Assembly: GCA_027604185.1 (NCBI GenBank)
Contig: JADGKB010000070.1
Span: 1 to 64,000, forward strand
DNA from: Boothiomyces macroporosus
Taxonomy: Eukaryota; Chytridiomycota; Chytridiomycetes; Rhizophydiales; Terramycetaceae
Direction: 5' to 3'
Length of the DNA stretch: 64,000 nt
The notes beneath the pieces were generated by a model that was given only the letters and a program-made list of their open reading frames with translations, did no database searches and was not told the origin of the DNA. Below, piece after piece: positions 9,432-18,914 of the stretch (within the stretch, counting starts at the first letter, position 1; each line of letters begins with the position of its first letter). The position numbers and the translations under genes are program-made.

Positions 9432-11147
9432 ATGCTCGAAAAACTTCAAGCAGAATTGGACATCATTGCTAGCCATTTACACTATGTAGACTATCAGCAA
9501 ATGCGGTTTGCAATTCAGAGTGATTTGAATGAAATTCCAAAAAGCACTTTGACAGCTTACAAACTTTCAACTAGCAGCTATGATCGTAAATCAACGTCTC
9601 AAATCTACCCTGTACAACTTTTGAAGGACTGCTATGGTGAAGAAGCGTTTGAATATGCACTAGCGATCGTTGATATGAAAACCTTTGTTGATGTTTTGTA
9701 CAGTAACACCATCGAAATCTCAGTAATCCAAAATACTATACAAAACATAATGAACGAGAATATCAGCGAACCAAAACTTGCATGGCAGCTGTTAAAATAC
9801 TGCGAATTGAATAGGATTGAAATCGAAAATGACTTTTTTGTCAGCTTATTGTACTCTAGGGCAGCAGAAACAGGATGTGTAGATATTATCAAGTCCCTCA
9901 TGCACAATCAGAAAGCTGAAATTGCAAAGTCACACAATGAGGTTTTCATTGTAGCAGCACAAAATGGCCAAACAGAAGTAGTTCAAGCAATGATGTACCA
10001 GCCATTTATTAATATCAATTACAGAGATGAACATTTTGATGGAACTGCGTTTGTAAATGCAGCAGCTGAAGAATTCGCCGAAACTGCCAGAGTTTTGTTT
10101 AGTCATCCAGACCTGATTTTGGCAAACGGTGATATAACTGACATTTTCAATGGTTGCACTTATACTCCTGAAAGTATGAAGATTTTCCACATGCTATATG
10201 AAGATTCAAGAGCGGTTTGGAATGAAAATAATAATGGTCCTATTGTGGCTCTATCTTCATCTGGTTTAACCGAAGCAGTAGATATATTGTTGGACAGGGA
10301 TGATATAGACCCAACTGTGCGATCTAACAGGGCTGCCATGATGGCTGCATGGAATAGCAAAAAAGAAGTCTTGAAATTACTTCTTTATAAAGCTAAAGTG
10401 AATCCATATCCGAAAATATTTATCTATCCTTGTAGATGTGACGATTTGGCAGTTCTGGAAATCTTGATGGATGATCCTAGATCTTTTATCGATGTTCAAA
10501 GTATCGGCAAAGCTGTAACAGAGAATGCTTGTCCTGTAATTAACCGAATACTTGAAAAAAACTTTGCTGACTTGAGTGATATACATATCCGCTCAGTCTT
10601 GGCTGTATATTGTATACACAACGAAAACATAGACTTGATGAACAAACTACTGAGAATTGGCAGCGTAAATCCAACCTCCAGAATAATGGAGGCGATCATT
10701 CAAATAGCTAAAGATGGTAAATTCAAAGCAGCTGAAATTCTATTTGAAGAGAAGAATTTCAGAAAGGTTCAATTTTGGGAAAAATGCAGTATCAAACTTG
10801 CAACGAACAATCTTTGGAAACTAACTGATATGCTATTGGCTCATGGTTCATTTAATCCTTCCTTCAAGAAAAATGCGCTGCTAACACTCGCCTGCGAACG
10901 AGAGCGGTTTAGCATAATTCGTAAAATTACAGATCATCCTGCTTTTAGATACAGGAATGAATTTGCGCCGTTTCACGCCTTGATCCTGGTTAATAATATA
11001 GGGGTTACTGGGTACTTGCTGGGAAAGTTGAATTTCGATCCAACGCAAAAAGATAACTTGCTATATCGAACGGCGTGCAAATATGCTTCCAAATACTATA
11101 TTGATTTTATCTCATCTCTAGAGAATGAGGGGCTTAATTTAACTTAA
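9432..11147 (+). CDS. F-box-like/ankyrin-type repeat protein, array member 3 (short C-terminus)
   Basis: Intronless, 571 residues. The head is MLEKLQAELDIIASHLHYVDYQQMR. Ankyrin-type units include NGQTEVVQAMMYQPFININYRDE, and the family blocks VNPYPKIFIYPC, FNPSFKKNALLTLACE and DPTQKDNLLYRTACKYASK are all present. It ends in YYIDFISSLENEGLNLT where members 1, 2 and 4 continue for about 40 residues with YLLT-DK-DPT-LN. The last unit has therefore been lost or replaced, probably by a small indel or an early stop. I did not find the missing unit in frame in the 190 nt downstream. Confidence 0.88.
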   Translation: MLEKLQAELDIIASHLHYVDYQQMRFAIQSDLNEIPKSTLTAYKLSTSSYDRKSTSQIYPVQLLKDCYGEEAFEYALAIVDMKTFVDVLYSNTIEISVIQNTIQNIMNENISEPKLAWQLLKYCELNRIEIENDFFVSLLYSRAAETGCVDIIKSLMHNQKAEIAKSHNEVFIVAAQNGQTEVVQAMMYQPFININYRDEHFDGTAFVNAAAEEFAETARVLFSHPDLILANGDITDIFNGCTYTPESMKIFHMLYEDSRAVWNENNNGPIVALSSSGLTEAVDILLDRDDIDPTVRSNRAAMMAAWNSKKEVLKLLLYKAKVNPYPKIFIYPCRCDDLAVLEILMDDPRSFIDVQSIGKAVTENACPVINRILEKNFADLSDIHIRSVLAVYCIHNENIDLMNKLLRIGSVNPTSRIMEAIIQIAKDGKFKAAEILFEEKNFRKVQFWEKCSIKLATNNLWKLTDMLLAHGSFNPSFKKNALLTLACERERFSIIRKITDHPAFRYRNEFAPFHALILVNNIGVTGYLLGKLNFDPTQKDNLLYRTACKYASKYYIDFISSLENEGLNLT

Positions 11148-11283
11148 TATACTACACTCTCGTATAATTACATACTTGGAAACTTTATCCTGCAGGAAAT
11201 TAATTGAGCAAAACTACTGAGCCAATTACAAAGGTATGAGTAAAATGACAGCTCTCTTTGATGGAGCGCTATGGTGACGTGTG

Positions 11284-11290
11284 TGACTCA
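11284..11290 (+). promoter_or_regulatory. TGACTCA motif upstream of ankyrin gene 4
   Basis: Perfect TGACTCA 54 nt before ATG 11338. The flank GTGTGACTCA and, slightly downstream, TGCACACAA resemble the region before member 1 (TGACTCACAC followed by TGCACACAA), suggesting a common ancestral promoter. Confidence 0.4.
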
Positions 11291-11337
11291 ACCCAAAATG
11301 CACACAAATAAAACCTTGGAAAGTTACAGTAAAACTA

Positions 11338-13191
11338 ATGTTAGAAAAGTTGAATGTAGAATTGGAATTGATTGCTAGACATCTCGCTATATCTGATTAC
11401 TTTAAACTTTACTTTGCATTGCACAGCTGCTTGCCCAAAATCCCAGAACAAAGTTTCCACAGTTACAAAGAATCCGTTACATTGCTGAACAATTCACAAA
11501 AATTCAAACATTCCGGAAAGGAATATCCTATCAGGTTATCAAGTGATTACTATCATTTGGAAGCGTTTGATTTCGCGATTGAAGTATCAGATTTAAACAC
11601 CTTCCGTAAAGTTTTGGTATCTGGCAGTTTAGCTCAGAAAGAGTTGGAAACCACCATTCAACGGTTTGTTGATGAAGAGATTGACAAACCTAGAATCGGA
11701 TGGGAAATCGTGAATCGCTTGCACAATCACCACCATGCACTTTTAAATGACTTTTATAGTAGTATACTATATTTTCAGTCTGTAACACACGGGATGGTGG
11801 ATATCTTTCTAGAATTGATGAATCACCCACACTGTGATATCGTACACTCGCAGAACGACGTATTTCTTGAAGCATGCAAATATGGACGGGAGCAAATAGT
11901 CCGAATACTACGGAATCACCCTCAAGTAAATATCAATTACAGAGATGAATCGAGGGAATTGTCTGGTTTCGCGTATGCAGCATACGACGGACATTTAGAA
12001 ACTGTAAAGTACTTGTTGGAACAGCCTATTACTTTAGCTCCTGGAGATCTGACCTATATTACTTGTTCTTCTCAAAAAGGTACTGTTGTGAACAAACTCG
12101 TTGGCATACTAATTAATGACAACAGAGCAAATTGGAGTGAATTCGAAAATGGTCCGATTACTTCGCTGTGCACCAAAGGTCATACAAAAGCCCTAAAGAA
12201 GGTGCTGAATCTTGGACAAATTGATCCAAACTCTGATTTCGTTCATGCTGCAAATTGTGCCGTCCAGCACAGAAATTATGGCTGTTTAGATTTATTATTT
12301 TCAAAAACCAATGTCAACCCATACCCAGATATTGTAAATTTTACTTTGGACTCTGATGATTTAGAAGGATTTAAATACCTGATGGAAGATCCTCGTGCAC
12401 TTGTAACAAAGAACACCATATTTTGGATGGTTAATTCAAAGGCACCAAATATATTGGAGTATGTCATGGAAAACCATTTGGCTGATCTTAGCAACTCGGA
12501 AATCCGCAATTCTCTTGCTTTGCATTTCGTTAAAAATAACCAGAAAAACTACCTTGAGCGTCTCTTGAAAATTGGGAAAATAGAGATAACTCCTAAACTA
12601 GAAGCAATCTTTTTCAACTCAATGCGCACTGGCAATGCCGAAGGATTGCTAACACTCTTGCAAGAAGTCAAAATTGTGACAGGTCCGGTTTGGGAAAGGT
12701 GCTCATTGAAAGCTGCGAAAAAGGATCAATGGAAGGTGGTAGAGAAGCTACTAGATTCTGCCGAGTTTACCCCGTCATACAGGAAAAACGAACTGTTAAG
12801 ACTTGCGTGCGAAAAGAACAGATTTCCTGTGGTGAAAAAGATTATTCAGCATCCAAAGTTCAAGTATGGGGACGAGGATTTACCTTTTATGGCTTTGATG
12901 CGCAATAACAACGCCAAGATTATGCGATTCATGATGGCTAATTTGCCTTTTGATCCAGCCCAAAAACGCAACTTGCTATTTAGAAACGCTTGCAAATATT
13001 CCAAAAAGTACTTTATCAGATACCTCCTTACAGTTGATCGCATAGATCCTACCGATCTGAATCATCAAGCCGCAATCAATATCTTGAAACGTAATGACGA
13101 TGAATTGAATGAGCTACTGAAACTCAAACAGTTCAAGTTGGACCAAAAATCTTTGGAATACTGTACGAATATTGCTCTTAATAAACCCTAA
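11338..13191 (+). CDS. F-box-like/ankyrin-type repeat protein, array member 4
   Basis: Intronless, 617 residues. The head is MLEKLNVELELIARHLAISDYFKLYF, the cleanest form of the family N-terminus and very like the F-box helix of the relative at 55536. Ankyrin-type units include YGREQIVRILRNHPQVNINYRDE and GHLETVKYLLEQP. C-terminal blocks are FTPSYRKNELLRLACE, FDPAQKRNLLFRNACKYSKK and YLLTVDRIDPTDLNHQA. It has full family length and ends only 30 nt before the start of member 5, so the promoter of member 5 must be tiny, lie within this gene, or the two may be read together. Confidence 0.9.
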   Translation: MLEKLNVELELIARHLAISDYFKLYFALHSCLPKIPEQSFHSYKESVTLLNNSQKFKHSGKEYPIRLSSDYYHLEAFDFAIEVSDLNTFRKVLVSGSLAQKELETTIQRFVDEEIDKPRIGWEIVNRLHNHHHALLNDFYSSILYFQSVTHGMVDIFLELMNHPHCDIVHSQNDVFLEACKYGREQIVRILRNHPQVNINYRDESRELSGFAYAAYDGHLETVKYLLEQPITLAPGDLTYITCSSQKGTVVNKLVGILINDNRANWSEFENGPITSLCTKGHTKALKKVLNLGQIDPNSDFVHAANCAVQHRNYGCLDLLFSKTNVNPYPDIVNFTLDSDDLEGFKYLMEDPRALVTKNTIFWMVNSKAPNILEYVMENHLADLSNSEIRNSLALHFVKNNQKNYLERLLKIGKIEITPKLEAIFFNSMRTGNAEGLLTLLQEVKIVTGPVWERCSLKAAKKDQWKVVEKLLDSAEFTPSYRKNELLRLACEKNRFPVVKKIIQHPKFKYGDEDLPFMALMRNNNAKIMRFMMANLPFDPAQKRNLLFRNACKYSKKYFIRYLLTVDRIDPTDLNHQAAINILKRNDDELNELLKLKQFKLDQKSLEYCTNIALNKP

Positions 13192-13221
13192 TATGTATAT
13201 CGTGTTCAACTTTTTTTCAAA

Positions 13222-15072
13222 ATGGAAAGATTGTACAATGAGCTGGATATCATCGCCAGTCACTTGGACATTGAAGCATATTACAATCTACGGTATGCGA
13301 TAGCAAACAGCTTACCAGCGGAACCGCATTTGTCATTATACATGTACCGATTGGAAACAACTAGTTGCAAAGGACCAATTAGCGATGCTCATTATCCTGT
13401 GAAACTGGATTCAAGATACTTTTGCGATGAAGCGTTCGAGTTTGCGGAAAGAATATCCGATACCGAAACTGTTTCCAGGATTCTTGCAACACACAATGTC
13501 TCCAAATTTATGTTGGAAAAGGTATTTCAGAAATCTTCCGGACAGTTTTATAAAAGCCCTAAAATCGGATGGCTGATATCAAAGTATATGCTGGAATATT
13601 ATAAAATACCAATAGACGCAAAGTATTCAAGTTTGCTTTACTTTCAAGCTGCAACTTTCGGATATTTGCAAATTGTACGGGAATTAGTGGATCTTCCTAC
13701 GGTTGAAACTGTATATAGCCATAGCCGTGTGTTTGTTCAAGCATGTCTAAATAATCGCACCGATGTAGCGTGTTTCTTGCTTGAAAAGCCTTTGGTCGAC
13801 ATTAATTTTAGAGCAGTGAGCGGAAGTCGGGGTTACTCGGGATTGATGAAAGCAATTGGTCATGGCAACTTGACTCTAGTTTGCAAGTTGCTCAGCTTTC
13901 CTCATTTAGTTATCCAAATGCGTGACTTATCTGAAGGACTGTCAACCTGGAAATACAAAACGGACAAAACTGAGCTGATGAAAGTTTTCCATGTACTTTT
14001 AAATGATAAGCGATTGATGTGGAATGAACTTGATAACAGACCTCTCAAAGAAATATGTGCTGCTGGAATGGAGGAAGCTGCAAAATTGCTACTCCTGCTT
14101 CCTGGAATTTCATTAGATAACGATGTAATATTTGCCGCAGCATTTTATAAGCAGTACCAGTTGGTTAATACTCTACTTGCAGACTTTGATATTAATCCAT
14201 TTCCAGAGATACTGGTATACCCATGCCGAAGCAAAAGTCTGGCAGAATTTCAGTCACTAATGAAGCATCAACACGCCAAGATTGACCTTCATGTTTTGCG
14301 GAAAGCCATCTATTTTAGGTCCCACGGAATCATCAATTGTATGATTAAAGACAACTACTTGGATTTGAGCGACCACACAGTCCATAATATAGTCGCTGGA
14401 TATGCAGTAAAGCATGAAAAAGTCGAAATGTTGAAACGATTAGCACAGATCAGAAAGTTTGAATATACCAGCCGGCTGTCAAATAATATATACCTGGCAT
14501 GTAGAAAGGGAAGTATGGCAGGCATTTTCTATTTATTGGATACACTGGTAAATTCGCATGGGGATGAAAAATGTTGGAGTATATCGTCAATCTTGCAAGC
14601 TAAACACAACAACTGGGGGTTGGTGGATAGACTATTAGATCATCCATGGTTCAACCCATCTCATAAAAGAAACATCTTGCTCAAATTAGCTTGTAAATTT
14701 GAAAACTTTGAAATAGTTCAGAAGATTACCAGACATCCAAGGTTCCAAATGAAGAAAAGAGAATATCCTATAGATTTTCTTATTCAAACGAGCAATATTC
14801 ACATAACAGACTATATGATCAGACACACAGAGTTTGATCCTGCGACTATGCGTAATTACTTGTTTCGAAAGGCAGCTAAATATTCCTGCAAAGAGTACAT
14901 TGAATATTTGCTCACTGTTGATGAAATTAACCCACTAGACCTAATTCATAAAACTGTTCCGACTATTTTGGAGAGGCATGAATCTTTTTGCACTATCTTG
15001 AACCATCCAAAATTCGAGCAAGCTACTCCCTTTACGAATCCTATAAATACAAGGTATAGGCCAGATGTATAG
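13222..15072 (+). CDS. F-box-like/ankyrin-type repeat protein, array member 5
   Basis: Intronless, 616 residues. The head is MERLYNELDIIASHLDIEAYYNLRYA. Units include GYLQIVRELVDLP and GNLTLVCKLLSFP; family blocks are DINFRAVSG, FDINPFPEILVYPC, FNPSHKRNILLKLACK, FDPATMRNYLFRKAAKYSCK and YIEYLLTVDEINPLDL. It lacks the NYRDG-type spelling of the central block and has a diverged tail (TNPINTRYRPDV). The leader TTTTTTTCAAAATG is typical of starts in this window. It is the last copy of the tandem array. Confidence 0.9.
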   Translation: MERLYNELDIIASHLDIEAYYNLRYAIANSLPAEPHLSLYMYRLETTSCKGPISDAHYPVKLDSRYFCDEAFEFAERISDTETVSRILATHNVSKFMLEKVFQKSSGQFYKSPKIGWLISKYMLEYYKIPIDAKYSSLLYFQAATFGYLQIVRELVDLPTVETVYSHSRVFVQACLNNRTDVACFLLEKPLVDINFRAVSGSRGYSGLMKAIGHGNLTLVCKLLSFPHLVIQMRDLSEGLSTWKYKTDKTELMKVFHVLLNDKRLMWNELDNRPLKEICAAGMEEAAKLLLLLPGISLDNDVIFAAAFYKQYQLVNTLLADFDINPFPEILVYPCRSKSLAEFQSLMKHQHAKIDLHVLRKAIYFRSHGIINCMIKDNYLDLSDHTVHNIVAGYAVKHEKVEMLKRLAQIRKFEYTSRLSNNIYLACRKGSMAGIFYLLDTLVNSHGDEKCWSISSILQAKHNNWGLVDRLLDHPWFNPSHKRNILLKLACKFENFEIVQKITRHPRFQMKKREYPIDFLIQTSNIHITDYMIRHTEFDPATMRNYLFRKAAKYSCKEYIEYLLTVDEINPLDLIHKTVPTILERHESFCTILNHPKFEQATPFTNPINTRYRPDV

Positions 15073-15442
15073 GAATTACTACTCACTGTATATCAATTAT
15101 TCACTGCTTTTCCACCAGCATCTTCATTGCATTTCGAATTCTATCCTCACTTTCTGTAAATTAAAGCTTTCCTTTCTTTGGACTCAATTTCAACTTTTGA
15201 TTCAGGTTATTTGGTAGTTTGGATATCGATTATCAATTCGATGGGTTGAAAAGCAAGAACTTTGAATTACCCCAATTCGTCATTAATGGACTATTAAAAC
15301 CACTCGAGGATTATGATCTCAATATATATCTTACTGTGCATATTCTTTTGGTGTTTTAACTGCTTTGCGAGCTTGAGTTCCCTAAATGTCCCTGCGATGC
15401 TGGTGTGGGCTCAACAATCAACCGTATCCTTCTTTACAAAAA
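15073..15442 (+). pseudogene. Intergenic stretch with a possible orphan exon (about 15209-15358)
   Basis: Between the ankyrin array and the first carboxypeptidase. A frame with an AG acceptor just before it (about 15208) stays open to a TAA near 15358 and reads as plausible protein (LDIDYQFDGLKSKNFELPQF, then a hydrophobic end). It has no visible start or upstream exon. I do not recognise the family. It may be a gene relic or the last exon of a small gene. The remainder shows nothing I can name. Confidence 0.25.
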
Positions 15443-16795
15443 ATGTTGATGCTATTTCTGTTGATAGCCCAGCTTCTTGCAGTCAGCTATGAAGGACAAA
15501 AGGTCTACAGATTCACCATATCAACAAAGGAAGAGCTGGATGCGCTCACAAATCTCAAAGACCATCCAGAGTTTAAATTTGATTTTTGGAGCAGCCCAAA
15601 GATTGGTAATGTGGATGTAAAACTTTCAGATTCCGCACTGCAGTTTGTCAGTCCTCTGGTTAATAATTACACAGTGTTGATACCTGATGTAGAGAAACTG
15701 ATTCAAGAACAAGCCATACCCTACACTCCTCCATCCAGCAAGCTACAAACCAACCACTCAACCAGTGATTTAACAATACAAAATCCATTCTTTTACACTT
15801 ATCAAAATTCTTCTGCTATATTTCAGTTTATGGATGGGTTGGGTGCAAAGAAAGATTTCATTGGGTACACTTTCAAACAGCAGCAGATATTTGGATACTA
15901 TTTTGGCACTGGAAACAAGACTGCCATAGTTCAAGGAGGTCTGCATGCGAGAGAATGGATATCTCCCGCTTTTGTAGTCTATTTGGCAGCTTTTCTTGCA
16001 GGATCGAGTCAAGCAGCTAAATCCTTGCTGGCAGAATATACTGTCCTACTAGTACCACTAGTGAACATTGATGGTTATGATTACACTAGAAGAGCAGATG
16101 GTGATAGGCTATGGAGAAAAAACATGCAAATTAACAACGACTCTACTGTGGGCATCGATCTAAATCGTAACTACAATTTCAAATGGGACACTCCAGGCGG
16201 CGCTTCCCTAGACTCCATGAACGAGACATATCGTGGACCGTATCCAAACGCTGCACCAGAAACAAAAGCGCTTTCAGAGTATTTGGCAAAAGTACAAAAC
16301 AAAGTTTCATACATTGATATCCATTCTTATGGTCAAGCATTTTTATATCCTTGGGGCTATACTTGTACAGTTTCTAGTCCAGATGAACCGGATTTAAGAT
16401 CATCCTCATTTGCAGGGGCTCAAGCTATTGCTAGTCTGTATGGCACATTTTATACTGTTGGATCGAGTTGCTCAAACCTTTATCAAACAAGTGGAGCTTC
16501 AGATGACTATGCTTACGGTGTATTGGGAGTAAAGTATGCAATGACTATTGAACTTCGCGATGAAGGACAATATGGCTTCTTGCTACCTCCTGAACAAATT
16601 ATACCTGTTGGAACAGAGACTGTTGCTGCCTTACTTGCTGTGTGGGAGTATATTTCAAAAGACAGTAATTTAACGTCCAAGTATATCCCGCAAACCCCCA
16701 CTTCCACCATTCCTCCAACCCATACAGTTACCCAATCAAGTGGGCAACCTCTTCCAGTACAATTATTTTGGCTGTTATTCATTTTTGCAATATAA
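15443..16795 (+). CDS. Secreted/GPI-type zinc carboxypeptidase, M14 family (copy A)
   Basis: M14A carboxypeptidase (pancreatic A/B type) that removes C-terminal residues from peptides outside the cell. About 450 residues: signal peptide MLMLFLLIAQLLA, activation propeptide (KVYRFTISTKEEL), then the catalytic domain. Zinc ligands are in GGLHAREW (His and Glu, near residues 168 and 171) and DIHSYGQ; substrate-binding DLNRNYNF and the catalytic Glu in TIELRDEGQYGF are intact. The C-terminus is Ser/Thr/Pro-rich and ends in a hydrophobic stretch (LFWLLFIFAI), fitting a GPI anchor. ATG 15443 is preferred to 15386 because it starts the signal peptide. No intron. It is followed 180 nt downstream by a tandem paralog. 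Confidence 0.93.
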   Translation: MLMLFLLIAQLLAVSYEGQKVYRFTISTKEELDALTNLKDHPEFKFDFWSSPKIGNVDVKLSDSALQFVSPLVNNYTVLIPDVEKLIQEQAIPYTPPSSKLQTNHSTSDLTIQNPFFYTYQNSSAIFQFMDGLGAKKDFIGYTFKQQQIFGYYFGTGNKTAIVQGGLHAREWISPAFVVYLAAFLAGSSQAAKSLLAEYTVLLVPLVNIDGYDYTRRADGDRLWRKNMQINNDSTVGIDLNRNYNFKWDTPGGASLDSMNETYRGPYPNAAPETKALSEYLAKVQNKVSYIDIHSYGQAFLYPWGYTCTVSSPDEPDLRSSSFAGAQAIASLYGTFYTVGSSCSNLYQTSGASDDYAYGVLGVKYAMTIELRDEGQYGFLLPPEQIIPVGTETVAALLAVWEYISKDSNLTSKYIPQTPTSTIPPTHTVTQSSGQPLPVQLFWLLFIFAI

Positions 16796-16975
16796 ATCTA
16801 TCAATTCCAGTTATTTATCCATACCTAAACGTTTCTCAATTCCGCGAAATGAACAGTTGAATAATTGAATCGGCGGTTAACAACGTATACAAACCAATGT
16901 AGATTTTCAAGACCAACTGACAGACCAACGGTATTGTCACCATCCAGCTTTTTCACCAACGTCAATTTTTCACCC

Positions 16976-18300
16976 ATGCTTTCACTGCTGATAGCTGTAG
17001 TTACTAGCAAGCTATACACCGGAGACAAAGTCTACAGAATAAATGTAGATTCCGACTACAAAATTCAGGTACTGGACAATCTCTTACAAAACGATTCCCT
17101 AAATTTACGATTTTGGGATGGCGGAGCAAGACTTGGACAATCTGATTTGCATGTTCCATACAGTTCCTTACCTTATACAAGTATTCTGGATCGAATTGGA
17201 CAGGTATGGATTGAAAATGTACAAGAATTAATCGATAATGAATCAGGTGCAAATTCGAAATACAGTATAAAAACTTCCGCTGTGAATGCAACTGTTAGAA
17301 ATACAACCGGGTTAGTAGACGGAGATTTCTTTTCGTCGTATCATGACTACAGTGACATTTTGGCCTTTCATGATCAATTAGGGCTAAAAAAAGTAGTAGT
17401 TGGCACTTCCTATTTGAATAATCCAATATATGGTTATTATATTGGTTCTGGGCCACAGGCCTTTATTATCCAAGGAGGAATTCACGCGCGGGAATGGATT
17501 GCCCCAGCTACAGTTTCTTATCTCTCCCAATTCCTTCTTTCATCCAATTTTACTTCCAAATTCACATTCTTGATGGTTCCAGTATTCAATGTCGACGGCT
17601 ACAATTACACTAGAACCACTGACAGATTATGGAGAAAGAACAGACAGCCAAATAGTGATGGGACTACTGGTACTGACTGCAATAGAAACTTTAATATAAT
17701 GTGGGGTCAATCTAACGGTGCATCTACTGATACTAATGCTGAAGATTACAAAGGAACTGCTCCAAACTCAACTCCTGAAGTCAGCAGTATCACCACATAC
17801 TACCAGAATTTGAAAAACGTGGTTGGATTTGTCGATTTTCATTCTTATTCTCAATTGTGGATGTACCCGTATGGTAAATTCTGTTTAATTAAAGGCTATG
17901 ATTGTACCCACAATGCTCCAGATTACAAGGACCTAGATGCGGCAAGTAAATTAGCTGTACACGCAATTATCAGCAATAGCACTCAGTTTTATGAATATGG
18001 ACGTAAATATTCGTTAATGTAGCTATTTGTAATACGATCTATCAGGTTAGTGGCAGTGCAACAGATTGGGCTTATGCTACATTAAAAGCAAAGTATTCAC
18101 TAGCAATAGAGTTGCGAGATACAGGGACATATGGATTCATTCTTCCTCCTAATCAAATTGTTCCAACCGGGAATGAAATTGTTTCCGGAATGACTGCATT
18201 CCTCAATTACATTGTTAATGATCGAAATACTACTGAGGCAAGCAGCAGTTTAAAGGCGATTCCACTGTTGGTTGCTATTACTATTTTGAATATATTATAG
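16976..18300 (+). CDS. Secreted/GPI-type zinc carboxypeptidase, M14 family (copy B)
   Basis: Tandem paralog of copy A, 434 residues, exons 16976-18002 and 18023-18300 around a 20-nt intron (18003-18022). Without that intron the frame would stop at TAG 18020, so it could be mistaken for a broken gene; the spliced frame restores the family block C-N-T-I-Y-Q-V-S-G. Active-site motifs are intact: GGIHAREW, TDCNRNFN, DFHSYSQ and AIELRDTGTYGF. A signal peptide (MLSLLIAVVTS) begins at ATG 16976. The C-terminus is hydrophobic (IPLLVAITILNIL), again GPI-like. One paralog has an intron and the other does not, so it was gained or lost after duplication. Confidence 0.92.
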
Positions 18301-18377
18301 ATTTCTAGTTAGCCCTGTATCACTGTCTGTTAGAGTAACTTGTATTCCAGTTGAACTTGCAAAAGTTTCCAGATCTA

Positions 18378-18785
18378 ATGCAACAGCTTGAAGAATTTAG
18401 GAGAAAAAACTATCCAGAGAAACCAATGAATGCAGTAATAAAAGAATACCATGGAATATTTTGCGAACTTGAATTCAACGGAATGATATTTGATTCTGGT
18501 CCGCAAACAGATAGCCAATCTGCACTAGAAGAATCTTGTAAAATGGCTCTACTGTACTATGATATACTGCATAACGAGCCAGTAGTAGAATCAAAGGCAC
18601 ACAAGGAATCCGTATCTCTACTTTATAATTATTGTCAGTCAAATAATCTTGATTGTGAATACACGCTTTTACAAGAGTCAAGGACTGATGGGTACATTTT
18701 TCAACTAATTGTTAATGGTAAAGAGTTTGTAGGGAAGGATGCGAAAAAGAAGCAAGCAAAGGAAATAGCAGCTCATGTAATATGA
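18378..18785 (+). CDS. Small double-stranded RNA-binding protein
   Basis: 135 residues, no intron. The C-terminal half matches a dsRNA-binding motif: ESVSLLYNYCQ (helix 1), a strand region CEYTLL through YIFQLIVNGKEFVG, and the helix DAKKKQAKEIAAHVI with the RNA-contacting lysines. The N-terminal half (PMNAVIKEYHG, then a strand, then ALEESCKMALLYYDIL) looks like a second, degenerate motif. Proteins made only of such motifs act in RNA silencing, editing or ribonucleoprotein assembly; which applies here is unknown. ATG 18378 follows a 77-nt gap after carboxypeptidase B. Confidence 0.7.
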   Translation: MQQLEEFRRKNYPEKPMNAVIKEYHGIFCELEFNGMIFDSGPQTDSQSALEESCKMALLYYDILHNEPVVESKAHKESVSLLYNYCQSNNLDCEYTLLQESRTDGYIFQLIVNGKEFVGKDAKKKQAKEIAAHVI

Positions 18786-18914
18786 ATTAATCCAGGCGGC
18801 ATTAAAGTATTTCAAACAGTAGGATCCATCACTGTAATATGATTCAATTCCATTTCCGCTTTCACTATCCATAGCGACCTTTCTACTTTTTGAATTCGTT
18901 TTTTCAACGCGTCA

